In this document: positions 1 to 7,248 of the stretch, piece by piece
Layout: each line of letters begins with the position of its first letter
Numbering within the stretch: the first letter of the stretch is position 1
Assembly (NCBI RefSeq): GCF_009765365.1
Contig: NZ_VTOM01000002.1
Location: forward strand, 1-64,000
Direction of reading: 5' to 3'
DNA from: Antarcticirhabdus aurantiaca
Lineage (GTDB): Bacteria > Pseudomonadota > Alphaproteobacteria > Rhizobiales > Rhizobiaceae
DNA length: 64,000 bases
The notes under the pieces: model-generated
The model's database searches: none
What the model was told of the DNA's origin: nothing
What the model saw: the letters and a program-made list of their open reading frames with translations, nothing else
Program-made: the position numbers and the translations under genes

Positions 1-180
1 GGCGCCAGCACTACAACACCAAGCGTCCACACTCGAGCCTGGGCTACAAACCGCCGGCACCAGCCGTCGTGCCGTGGCCGGCTGCGCCACCCCAACCCGC
101 TTCGCCGGCCACCTCAAACGTCGCCGATAAGCCAACCATGCATTAGATTTGAACCGGGCCACCTAACGGGGGCAGGCCAA
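1..180 (+). mobile_element. 3' end of an IS3-family insertion sequence
   Basis: The window opens inside an IS3-family element. The last 47 codons of its OrfB transposase are present, followed by a short non-coding tail with a GGGCCACCTAACGGGGGCAG stretch of the kind found in the terminal repeat of these elements. The other end lies outside the window, so intactness cannot be judged and the terminal position (about 180) is approximate. Confidence 0.6.
3..146 (+). CDS. IS3-family transposase OrfB, C-terminal part (partial)
   Basis: Open from the left edge to a TAG at 144-146. The translation contains the IS3 OrfB C-terminal hallmark HYNTKRPHSSLGYKPPAP, the segment just after the third acidic residue of the DDE catalytic core, then a proline/alanine-rich tail ending in PTMH. 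The catalytic Asp residues would lie upstream of the window. The protein would cut and join the ends of its own element. It belongs to the IS remnant that opens the window. Confidence 0.8.
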   Translation, partial: RQHYNTKRPHSSLGYKPPAPAVVPWPAAPPQPASPATSNVADKPTMH

Positions 181-432
181 GTGACGCCGAGGCTGTTGCA
201 ATCTGAAACATCCACAGCCATTCGAAATCCGCCTCGCCGGCTGCATAGCGGGCTTGGCTTGGCCGAATTTCTGTCGGTTTTGTCGGTGTGCGAAAGGGCG
301 CTTTCGGGAGTATTTTTCGGGCTGCTTAGTCCGATGCGGCTCCCCGTGGAGGGCGTTTACACCCGCCACGGGCTGAGCCTCAAAGCATACGCGGTATGTC
401 GGTGTAACGGGGGAGTAGGCGGGGGTTGAGCG

Positions 433-921
433 TCACCGCGTAGGCTCCTCCCCATCCGGAAGGGGGTTCTCCCGGTCAAACTTTTCCCGTCTTTGCATGT
501 CCCGAACCGCTGTCGATCTGGCGTGATCTCCGACGCGCTTCTGGAGGGCGGCGACAGCCTCCAGAGGATCAGCGCGCCGCCGGATGAGGAGCTGCACGGC
601 CACCTGCATGGCCTCATAGAAGGCGGGCCCGTCGATCATCATCTCGCCGCCACGCCGGCTGCGCCACATCAGCGCCTCAAGAACGGCTCGGTCGATCTGC
701 GATGCCTCGGGCACGCGCCGGGCGCGCCGGTCTGCCCGCCAGTTCGCCGTCCGCTGACGATCCTCTTTCGCGATCTGCGTGACGCTCTTGCGGGCGATGA
801 GCTTGAGCTTTGGAGGAGCAGGCTTAGGGGTGGAGGACACGGACGAGGTCGTCTCGGGAGTGCGCACTTCGGGCGTGGTCGTATCGGGTGTGACAGCGTC
901 GGGCGTGGTAGGCGTCTTCAT
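433..921 (-). CDS. hypothetical protein, TP-rich N-terminus
   Basis: 162 aa from the ATG at 921; an upstream in-frame extension to 1071 reads as non-protein sequence and is not preferred. Residues 3-40 are a low-complexity Thr/Pro tract (repeats of TTPD, TPEV, TPET), then a Lys/Pro linker and a charged helical domain of about 120 residues rich in Arg (DRQRTANWRADRRARR, AVLEALMWRSRRGGEMM, AVQLLIRRRADP). No signal peptide or membrane segment. I do not recognise a named domain; small Arg-rich proteins of this kind are common on rhizobial plasmids and genomic islands, which agrees with the neighbouring IS remnant, excisionase-like gene and tRNA fragment. Function unknown. Confidence 0.55.
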   Translation of the reverse strand: MKTPTTPDAVTPDTTTPEVRTPETTSSVSSTPKPAPPKLKLIARKSVTQIAKEDRQRTANWRADRRARRVPEASQIDRAVLEALMWRSRRGGEMMIDGPAFYEAMQVAVQLLIRRRADPLEAVAALQKRVGDHARSTAVRDMQRREKFDRENPLPDGEEPTR

Positions 922-1115
922 GGGGTGGGCCTCCTGGTTGAGGCCAACAGGTTCAGCGATGTGGCGGAAAGCGACAAAGTGGCCCCTCCGGCGGCCATGC
1001 ATCTGCCCGCTTGAATTTTTCGGGAGTGGATTGCCGAACCCTGTGAAATCTATCCTGTCGGCCCCGCGCAAATGGGGTCCGCGCCCGGACCGCTCCGTCC
1101 GCGGGAATGCAGACC

Positions 1116-1301
1116 ATGAAGATCGCGGTCACGATCGACCAGGCCGTCGCGATGTCCGGCATTGGCCGGACCACCCTCTACAAGCTGATTGGAGAAGGCA
1201 GGCTGCACCCGCGCAAGCTGGGCAAGCGCACGCTGATCCTCGTCGATGAGCTGGAGGCCTGCATCCGCTCTCTTCCAGCCATCGAGGCTAGATCGGGATA
1301 G
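1116..1301 (+). CDS. excisionase/AlpA-like helix-turn-helix protein
   Basis: 61 aa from the ATG at 1116, preceded by a GGGAA ribosome-binding stretch about 10 bases upstream; another ATG at 1107 would add three residues but leaves poor spacing. The sequence TIDQAVAMSGIGRTTLYKLI is a MerR/excisionase-type helix-turn-helix, followed by GEGRLHPRKLGKRTLILVDE, the beta wing typical of the HTH_17 family. Such proteins bind near attachment sites and direct phage or island excision, or act as AlpA-like activators. A tRNA-Ser 3'-end fragment 140 bases downstream suggests it was the recombination directionality factor of an integrated element; no integrase is visible here. Confidence 0.75.
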   Translation: MKIAVTIDQAVAMSGIGRTTLYKLIGEGRLHPRKLGKRTLILVDELEACIRSLPAIEARSG

Positions 1302-1855
1302 GCAATGTTGAAAGCTGAAACGACAGCGGCCGGCAACGAACGATCACGCACAGCGCAGCGCAGAAGTGGGGAACAAAGTGGGGAAGGATCGAGCGTCTCA
1401 GATTTTTCTGAGCAACTACAGTCACTTAGACATGATGATTGGCGGAGAGGGAGGGACTCGCCGCCACGTGGGTGAAAACCCATACAGAACAAGGGTTTCG
1501 TCAATCGCGAAACATGCCTTGTGTACCACCATTGGGCCCTCCGGTCCAGCCATTCTAGTGGGCGAGCTCTTCCCACGGATTGCCGTCCGCCGCCTTCCCC
1601 TTCCGGCCTGACACAGCTCCTCGAACGCTCGCCGGCCACGGTGCCGGCCGCTCGCCTGGGCGGGGACAAGCTTGGGCGCTTGATCTTTCGGGAGAGGGTG
1701 GAGAGGCGGGCAGCCGCGCTGTGAGCGCAAACGCTCCCCCCTCGTTACGCTGGCCACCGTGAAAGCTGCCGGCAAGCCCATTAGCACCGGTTTAGGTCGG
1801 GCCTCCTGTTGAACGTGGCACATCGACGCGATCGCGAGCCGGCTCCGATCGGCAG
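1302..1855. other. non-coding stretch containing a putative att site
   Basis: About 550 bases between the HTH gene and the stop of the acyltransferase gene. No convincing gene is seen on either strand. It contains a short AT-rich hairpin near 1398 (TCAGATTTTTCTGA) and the tRNA-Ser-like fragment at 1440-1460; the remainder (1461-1855) has no recognisable structure and may be debris of an old integration. Confidence 0.5.
1440..1460 (-). other. putative attachment-site core: tRNA-Ser 3' end fragment
   Basis: On the minus strand this 21-mer reads CGAGTCCCTCCCTCTCCGCC plus a final A, matching the 3' end (T-arm side, acceptor strand and CCA) of bacterial tRNA-Ser genes with one difference from the usual CGAATCCC. 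The rest of a tRNA is absent on both sides, so this is not a tRNA gene. Integrases often target tRNA 3' ends and leave such a copy at the far end of the integrated element. The excisionase-like gene at 1116-1301 supports this reading. Confidence 0.55.
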
Positions 1856-4800
1856 CTAGACGTGTAGCGATGCGGCCGCGGACACGGCGAGCAGCGCCGG
1901 CAGGGCAGTGTAGTCGGTCTTTCCGGTCCCGAGCAGCGGCAGGCGCTCGATGATCAGGACCTCCAACGGCACCATCAGGTCGCTCGCGCCGCGCGAGCGC
2001 GCGAAGGTCGAGAAGGTGTCCCGCGAGGCCGCCTTCTCTTCCGTCAGGAGCACCAGCCGCTCGCCCTTGCGCGGGTCGGGCGCGGCGAGGACGGCGGAGG
2101 GGGCGCCCGGCCAGAGGGCGCTCGCCAGCGCCTCGACCGCGGCCAGCGAGATCATCTCGCCGCCGATCTTGGCGAAGCGCTTGGCGCGCCCCTCGATCCG
2201 CACGAAGCCGTCCGCGTCGACCGAGACGATGTCGCCCGTGTCGTGCCACCCCTCCGCCGGGGGCTGGAGGACGCCCGGCCGGTCCTCCTTGAGGTAGCCG
2301 AGCATAACGTTGGCGCCGCGCACGTGGAGGCGCCCGCCCGTTTCCACGCCCTCGACCGGCTCCAGGCGGTGCTCGATGCCCGGTAAGAGCCGGCCGACGG
2401 TTCCCGGCCGGTTGTGCATGGCGGTGTTCAGCGCCAGCACCGGCGCGGCCTCTGTGACGCCGTAGCCCTCGAAGAGGCGGAGGCCGAAGCGGTCCTGCCA
2501 GACCTGGCGCGTCGCCGCCTTCACCGGCTCGGCGCCGGCGAAGACGTAGCGCAGCGAGCGCAGGTCGTAAGGGTGCGCCGTGCGGGCATAGCCTGCGAGA
2601 AAGGTGTCCGTGCCGAAGAGGATCGTGGCGTTCGAGCCGTAGATGAGCTCCGGCACGATCCGGTAGTGCAGCGGCGAGGGGTAGAGATAGACCGGCACGC
2701 CGGAGACGAGCGGCAGGAGCGTCGCCGCGCTCAGGCCGAAGGAGTGGAACATCGGCAGGACGTTGAACACCTTGTCGCGGGCGCTGAAGTCGATCCGCGC
2801 CGCCACCTGCGCGATGTTGGCAAGGATGTTGCGGTGGCTCAGCACCACGCCCTTCGGCGCGCCCTCCGAGCCGGATGTGAAGAGGATGGCCGCGGGATCG
2901 TCGGCCTTGCGCGCGACGAGCGGCCGGGTGCGGCGCAGGAGGCCCCTGATCTTGTCGATCGGCCCGACGCCCGCCCGGATGTCGTCCAGCCAGACGAAGG
3001 CGAAATCCTTCGAGAGCTCCTCCACCAGCGGCCGGAGCTTGGCCTTCTCGACGAAAGCGCGCGAGGACAGGATCGTCCGGGCTTCGGCCGCGCGGCAGGC
3101 GGCGCGGATGTTGGCGGCTCCCGCGGTGAAGTTGATCATCGCGGGCACCTTGCCGGCCGAGAGGAGGCCGAGAAAGGTCGCCGCCGTGCCGTTGGCGTTG
3201 GGCAGCATGAGGCCGAGATGCGCCTCCCCCGGGAACATCGCGGCGAAGCGCGTGCCGAGCACCCGCGCGGCGGTCAGGAGCGTGCCGTAGCTCATGGCGC
3301 CCGAGACCGGATCCTCCAGGGCGAGGCGGCCGAGGCCGTCGCGCCGGGCATTGGCGATGATCGTCTCCAGCACCGTCCCGTCCGTTTGCCCGGTGCGGAA
3401 CATCAGGTCGGACATGACGCGGTAGAGGGCGGCCCCGGCCCGGGCCCGCCGCTGCCGGGCCGTGCCGCCCTCGGGCGCGGGAATGGCGACGGGCTCGAGG
3501 ATCGTCACGCGCACCTTGGGAAACAGGCGGCGGCGCACCTGGCCGTCCCGCAGGCGCGAGAAGACCGAGCGCTCCAGCCCCTCGATGCGGATCGGAACGA
3601 CCGGCGCGCCGGTGCGCGCGGCGACCATGGCCGCGCCGTCATAGACCTTCATCAGGCTCCCCGTGACGGTGAGTCGGCCTTCCGGGAAGATCGCGAGCGT
3701 CTCGCCCGCCTCGCTCGCCTTGATCAGCGTGCGGGTCGAGATCGGGCGCGAGGGATCGAGCGGCAGGGCTCGCACGAAGCGCAGGAAGGGCTTCACCCAG
3801 AAACGCTGCGCGATGGCGTGGTCGATGGCGAAGACGGGCTCGCGGTCGGTCAGCGCCAGCGCCAGCGGCGCGTCGAGGAAGCTGACGTGGTTCAGCGCGA
3901 GGATCGGGTTCGGCCCGGCCTTGTCCAGGTTCTCCAGCCCCTCCACCTCCATGCGGTAGAACGCGCGGAAGAGGATGGAGACGAGGTCGCGCAAGGGGTT
4001 GGTGGGCAGCTTCGCGATCATCAGGACCGCCGCGGCCAGGTTGAGGCCCGCGAGGGCGACGAGGATCGTGGTCAGCGACAGCCCGGCGGCTTGCGCCAGA
4101 GCCAGAGCGATGCCGCCCGCCGCCATGAAGCCGGCGCTCAGCGCGTTGACGCCGGCGATGGCGCGGGCGCGCCCCGCCGCGGGGGCCCAGGCCTGGATCG
4201 CGGTGAAGGTCGGCACCACGAGAAAGGCGCTGGCGAGCGCGATGCCGCCGAGATCGAACAGGGCGCGCCCCGTGCTCGGCTCCCCAGACAGGGCGACGGC
4301 GAGGTCGAGGCCGAAGAGGGCCATGGCGAGCGTGCCGACGGGAGCGGGCAGGAGCACGATCCGGCCGCGGCAGAACCACGCGGCGATCGCGGAGCCGGCG
4401 GCGACCGCGACGGCGAAGAGGGCGAGGACGGCCGAGACCATGGTCTCGCCGCCGCCGAGCCTGCCCGTCACGATCACCGGCAGGAGCGACAGGAGGACGG
4501 CGCCGACCATCCAGAACCAGGACACCATCAGCGCCGCCCGGAACAGGCGCGGCTCGCCGCGAAGAGCCGAAACGAGGCGGATCGTCGAGCGCAGGACGTT
4601 CGGCTCGACGCGCAGCGTCGGCGCGGCCGGTCCGGCGGGCGGGATGCGCCGCGCGGCGAGCCAGCCGGCGACGGCCAGAGCGAGCATCACGAGGCCCGTC
4701 ACGACCGGCGCGCCCGCGGCGAGGACGCCTGCCAGGAGCGTGCCGCCGAGAATCGCGGCGAAGGTCGCCCCCTCCACCCAGGCGTTGGCGGCGGGCAGCT

Positions 4801-5206
4801 CGGAGACGGGCAGGTGGTCGGGCAGGATGCCGTACTTGATCGGCCCGAACAGCGCCGAGCCGACGCCGAACCCGAGAAGCGCGGCCATCATCACGGGAAC
4901 GGATCCGAGAACGAGGCCGGCGGCGCCGACCAGCGCCACGGCGATCTCGGCGAGCTTCAGCCGGCGGGCGACGAGCGCCTTGTCGTGCCGGTCGGCGAGC
5001 TCGCCGCCGAGCCCGGACAGAAGCAGGAAGGGCAGGATGAACACGGCGCCGGCCAGCGCCACGAGCGGACCGGCACCCTCCCCCGAGATGCGGGCGAGGA
5101 TCAGGAAGACCAGCGCGTTCTTCAGGAGGTTGTCGTTGAAGGCCGTGAGGAACTGCGTCCAGAAGAGCGGCGCGAAGCGCGCCGAGAGCATCATGCGGGA
5201 GGCCAT
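1856..5206 (-). CDS. aas: LplT-like transporter / PlsC acyltransferase / acyl-ACP synthetase fusion (Aas-type)
   Basis: 1116 aa, three modules in one chain. Residues ~1-410 are an MFS-type lysophospholipid flippase like LplT (start MLSARFAPLFWTQFLTAFND, about 12 hydrophobic segments). Residues ~430-610 are a PlsC-type acyltransferase with the NHVSFLD (HX4D) and FPEGRLT motifs. Residues ~640-1110 are an AMP-forming acyl-ACP synthetase with ILFTSGSEGAPKGV and the later GYGVTEAAP and TGD motifs. Known Aas proteins re-acylate lysophosphatidylethanolamine in the inner membrane using fatty acid and ACP, and LplT flips the lysolipid inward, so this polypeptide would import and repair lysophospholipids. 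It lies downstream of yiaA and pspA on the same strand, suggesting a membrane-repair operon under the TetR regulator at 6408. A strong hairpin lies in the 77-base gap before it. Confidence 0.9.
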   Translation of the reverse strand: MASRMMLSARFAPLFWTQFLTAFNDNLLKNALVFLILARISGEGAGPLVALAGAVFILPFLLLSGLGGELADRHDKALVARRLKLAEIAVALVGAAGLVLGSVPVMMAALLGFGVGSALFGPIKYGILPDHLPVSELPAANAWVEGATFAAILGGTLLAGVLAAGAPVVTGLVMLALAVAGWLAARRIPPAGPAAPTLRVEPNVLRSTIRLVSALRGEPRLFRAALMVSWFWMVGAVLLSLLPVIVTGRLGGGETMVSAVLALFAVAVAAGSAIAAWFCRGRIVLLPAPVGTLAMALFGLDLAVALSGEPSTGRALFDLGGIALASAFLVVPTFTAIQAWAPAAGRARAIAGVNALSAGFMAAGGIALALAQAAGLSLTTILVALAGLNLAAAVLMIAKLPTNPLRDLVSILFRAFYRMEVEGLENLDKAGPNPILALNHVSFLDAPLALALTDREPVFAIDHAIAQRFWVKPFLRFVRALPLDPSRPISTRTLIKASEAGETLAIFPEGRLTVTGSLMKVYDGAAMVAARTGAPVVPIRIEGLERSVFSRLRDGQVRRRLFPKVRVTILEPVAIPAPEGGTARQRRARAGAALYRVMSDLMFRTGQTDGTVLETIIANARRDGLGRLALEDPVSGAMSYGTLLTAARVLGTRFAAMFPGEAHLGLMLPNANGTAATFLGLLSAGKVPAMINFTAGAANIRAACRAAEARTILSSRAFVEKAKLRPLVEELSKDFAFVWLDDIRAGVGPIDKIRGLLRRTRPLVARKADDPAAILFTSGSEGAPKGVVLSHRNILANIAQVAARIDFSARDKVFNVLPMFHSFGLSAATLLPLVSGVPVYLYPSPLHYRIVPELIYGSNATILFGTDTFLAGYARTAHPYDLRSLRYVFAGAEPVKAATRQVWQDRFGLRLFEGYGVTEAAPVLALNTAMHNRPGTVGRLLPGIEHRLEPVEGVETGGRLHVRGANVMLGYLKEDRPGVLQPPAEGWHDTGDIVSVDADGFVRIEGRAKRFAKIGGEMISLAAVEALASALWPGAPSAVLAAPDPRKGERLVLLTEEKAASRDTFSTFARSRGASDLMVPLEVLIIERLPLLGTGKTDYTALPALLAVSAAASLHV

Positions 5207-5246
5207 CGGAGGTCCTGTCCGGTCGATCGGTTGAAGAAGGATGGTT

Positions 5247-5276
5247 CCGGGGCGCCGGTCGCGGCCGGCGCCCCGG
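5247..5276 (-). terminator. 12-bp GC hairpin between yiaA-like gene and aas
   Basis: Arms CCGGGGCGCCGG and CCGGCGCCCCGG enclose a 6-base loop. No U-rich run follows on the minus strand, so it may be an attenuator or mRNA-stabilising hairpin between two co-directional genes rather than a full terminator. Confidence 0.4.
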
Positions 5277-5283
5277 CGGCGCG

Positions 5284-5565
5284 TCAGTCGGCGCGGCGCT
5301 CGGCGCCCATCAGGAGCTTCTCGGTCCGCGCTTCCTCCAGGCGGTTGAGGAAGCGCGAGGCCTCCTCCTCGTCGCGCAGCGTCTTGGTGACGGTGATCGC
5401 CGAGTGGACGAGCATCACCGAGGCCATGGCGTAGAAGCCCTTGGCGGCGAAGCTCGCCTCCAGCGACCAGATGCCGGCCGCCATCATGCCGGCGGCGATG
5501 GCGAAGCTGATGATGGTGAAGCCTTTCCAGGCGGCGGTGTGCTTGGGCGTGTAGGACTCGGTCAT
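5284..5565 (-). CDS. YiaA/YiaB-family inner-membrane protein
   Basis: 93 aa from the ATG at 5565. Two hydrophobic helices (about residues 12-34, WKGFTIISFAIAAGMMAAGI, and 41-58, KGFYAMASVMLVHSAITV) are followed by the TKTLRDEEE segment and a charged C-terminal tail. This arrangement matches the YiaAB two-helix family of small inner-membrane proteins of unknown function. It lies 56 bases downstream of pspA and upstream of aas, so is probably co-transcribed and involved in envelope homeostasis. In other genomes YiaAB proteins often accompany PspA, which supports the assignment. Confidence 0.85.
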   Translation of the reverse strand: MTESYTPKHTAAWKGFTIISFAIAAGMMAAGIWSLEASFAAKGFYAMASVMLVHSAITVTKTLRDEEEASRFLNRLEEARTEKLLMGAERRAD

Positions 5566-5621
5566 CGTATTGGTTCCTTCGTGTCGGTTGGATGTCGGAT
5601 CGGAGAAGGCGGTGGTGGGGG

Positions 5622-6308
5622 TCACGCGCGGGACTTGCGCCGCTCGTCGAGCCGCTTCAGGACGGCGTCGGCGCTGTGCGGCGGCGGCGCCCCGCAGCCC
5701 GCCTCGGCGAGGCGGCGCGCAAGGGCGGCGGGATCGGCGTCGCGCGCCATTTCGGCCAGAGCGCGCTCGACGGCGTCGGCCTCGTCCTGGCGGCCGCGCA
5801 GGCGGGCGAGCGTCGCCTCCGCGTCGCGCAGGCTCGAGGCGACCTCGCCCGGCGCCGACGCGCGCAGGCGCCCCACCCGGCCGGCAGCTTCCGCCAGGCG
5901 CTGGCCGCGCCGCAGGTCGCGCAGCCGCTCCTCGGCGTCCGACACGATGCGGCGCAGGCGCGCGATCTCGGCGCCCGCGACCGCGCCCGCCCGGCGCGCG
6001 GCGTCGAGGTCGGCCTCCAGCCGGGCGATCGCCTCGGCCGCTTCCCGCGCGAGCCCGTCCTTGCCGGCGTCGAGCGCCGCGACGGCGCGCTCTTCGAGGT
6101 CGGCGAGGCGCGACGACAAGCCGTCCGCGCGCCGTCCCTCCTCCCGCTCCTGCGCCATGGCGAGGGCCACGGCGAGCCGCGCGCGCTCCAGCGTCGCGGC
6201 GGCGTCGCGGATCTGCTGGCGAAGAATGACGTGGGCGTCGCGGTCGAGCAGCGCTTCCGCCGCTTCGTACCTGCGGCCCCGGGCGAGAGCGACGAACTGT
6301 TTCCACAT
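5622..6308 (-). CDS. PspA/IM30-family protein
   Basis: 228 aa, start MWKQFVALARGRRYEAAEALLDRDAHVILRQ, the standard beginning of short alphaproteobacterial PspA-like proteins (amphipathic N-terminal helix, then the RDAHVILRQQIRDA segment). The remainder is almost entirely Ala/Arg/Glu-rich coiled coil from about residue 30 to 190, as expected of an ESCRT-III-like membrane-remodelling protein. PspA proteins bind stressed membranes and stop proton leakage. First gene of the minus-strand operon pspA-yiaA-aas; its start is 17 bases from the first of three TGAACNNNGTTCA palindromes, so it is probably repressed by the divergent TetR protein. Confidence 0.85.
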   Translation of the reverse strand: MWKQFVALARGRRYEAAEALLDRDAHVILRQQIRDAAATLERARLAVALAMAQEREEGRRADGLSSRLADLEERAVAALDAGKDGLAREAAEAIARLEADLDAARRAGAVAGAEIARLRRIVSDAEERLRDLRRGQRLAEAAGRVGRLRASAPGEVASSLRDAEATLARLRGRQDEADAVERALAEMARDADPAALARRLAEAGCGAPPPHSADAVLKRLDERRKSRA

Positions 6309-6324
6309 GCTGAGATCCTCGCTA

Positions 6325-6393
6325 TGAACATCGTTCAAGCGCAATGAAGCAGATTTTTGAACGCCGTTCAAGCATGGATTTGAACAACGTTCA
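6325..6393. promoter_or_regulatory. three tandem 13-bp palindromic operators (TGAACNNNGTTCA)
   Basis: The divergent pspA-tetR gap carries TGAACATCGTTCA at 6325-6337, TGAACGCCGTTCA at 6358-6370 and TGAACAACGTTCA at 6381-6393. Arms are identical in all three copies and only the 3-base centre varies. Start-to-start spacings are 33 and 23 bases. They flank both promoters, as expected for operators of the adjacent TetR-family regulator controlling itself and the pspA operon. The third copy ends just at an alternative in-frame ATG (6393), favouring the ATG at 6408 as the real tetR start. Confidence 0.8.
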
Positions 6394-6407
6394 TGTGGGA
6401 GGCGGCG

Positions 6408-7028
6408 ATGACGGAGAAGCAGATCGACCGGCGCGGAGCGCTGCGCGAGCGCATCCTGGCGGCGGCGGAGGCGCGCATCGTCTCGAGCGGCGCCTCGGCC
6501 CTGCGGGCGCGCGACGTGATGGCGGATGCGGGCGCCGCGCTGGGCGGCCTCTACAACGCCTTCGAAGACCTCGACGACGTGGTCATCCACGTCAATTCGC
6601 GCACGCTCGGCCGGCTGCAGGCGGCGCTCACGCGGGCCTCGCAGGGCCTGGAGAACCCGACGGAAGCTCTGCGCGCCGCTGCCCTGGCCTATCTCGCCTT
6701 CGCCCAGGCCAACCGCTCGCTCTGGTCGGCGCTGTTCGAGTATCGCTACGCCTCGGGTCGCCGGATGCCCGACTGGCACCTGGCCGAGCAGGCCGAGCTG
6801 CTGGTCCACATCGTCGAGCCGCTGCGCGGGCTCCGGCCGGACTGGGACCGCGACACGCTTCTCCTGCGCGCCCGCACCCTGTTCGGCGCCATTCACGGGA
6901 TCGTTTCGACTTCCATGGAGGAGCGCTTCGTGGGACTGTCAGCCGAGGGACTGGCAAGCGAGATCGGCGCCTTCGTGGACGTGATCGTGGCCGGGACCGT
7001 TGTGCCCGCCGGACGCCCGATCTCTTGA
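6408..7028 (+). CDS. TetR/AcrR-family transcriptional regulator
   Basis: 206 aa from the ATG at 6408 (GGGAGGCGG upstream). Residues ~10-55 form the TetR DNA-binding domain (LRERILAAAEARIVSSGASA, then ARDVMADAGAALGGLYNAFE). The C-terminal ligand domain contains LAYLAFAQANRSLWSALFEY and the GAIHGIVSTSMEERF helix seen in regulators with the TetR_C_33/WHG type of effector domain. Divergent from pspA with three shared operators between them. Probable ligands are fatty-acid or acyl derivatives, given the aas-type gene it appears to control; that is inference. Confidence 0.88.
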   Translation: MTEKQIDRRGALRERILAAAEARIVSSGASALRARDVMADAGAALGGLYNAFEDLDDVVIHVNSRTLGRLQAALTRASQGLENPTEALRAAALAYLAFAQANRSLWSALFEYRYASGRRMPDWHLAEQAELLVHIVEPLRGLRPDWDRDTLLLRARTLFGAIHGIVSTSMEERFVGLSAEGLASEIGAFVDVIVAGTVVPAGRPIS

Positions 7029-7090
7029 CCGATGAAGGAGGAAGCTTCGCCATCACATGTTATAGATCGGCGCCGCTTTGAAGTCCCGGT

Positions 7091-7162
7091 GAGGTCAGAC
7101 CCTTCAACAGCTTACCACGCCGATCGGCGTCGAAGCTCGGCGCCGATCCACACGGAATCGCC
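7091..7162 (+). repeat. dispersed repeat, copy A
   Basis: Core GCCGATCGGCGTCGAAG followed by a GCCGATCCACACGGAATCGCC-like arm. Similar copies occur at 22301-22370 (+), 44552-44625 (-) and 53741-53795 (-). A second, inverted half-site (AGATCGGCGCCGCTTTGAAG, about 7063-7082) lies just upstream. The copies are found in intergenic or gene-truncation positions, so this looks like a small non-autonomous dispersed element. The surrounding 7029-7248 holds no gene. Confidence 0.5.
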
Positions 7163-7248
7163 GGCGACGCCCCATGGAGCCGCGGAACGAGTCGGGATGG
7201 CGCCGGCGTCGCTGCGCTGTCCATCCGTCGGCGACGATCGGGAGCGTA

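Noticed and set aside
1436-1530. A full tRNA gene on the minus strand
   Set aside because: Only the 3' 21 bases fit tRNA-Ser; no anticodon or D-arm is found upstream, so it is called an att fragment.
2414-5434. Long plus-strand ORF of 1006 codons opposite the aas gene
   Set aside because: Made of Arg/Gly/Ala-rich, low-complexity codons, antisense to a gene with clear domains; a typical GC-rich shadow.
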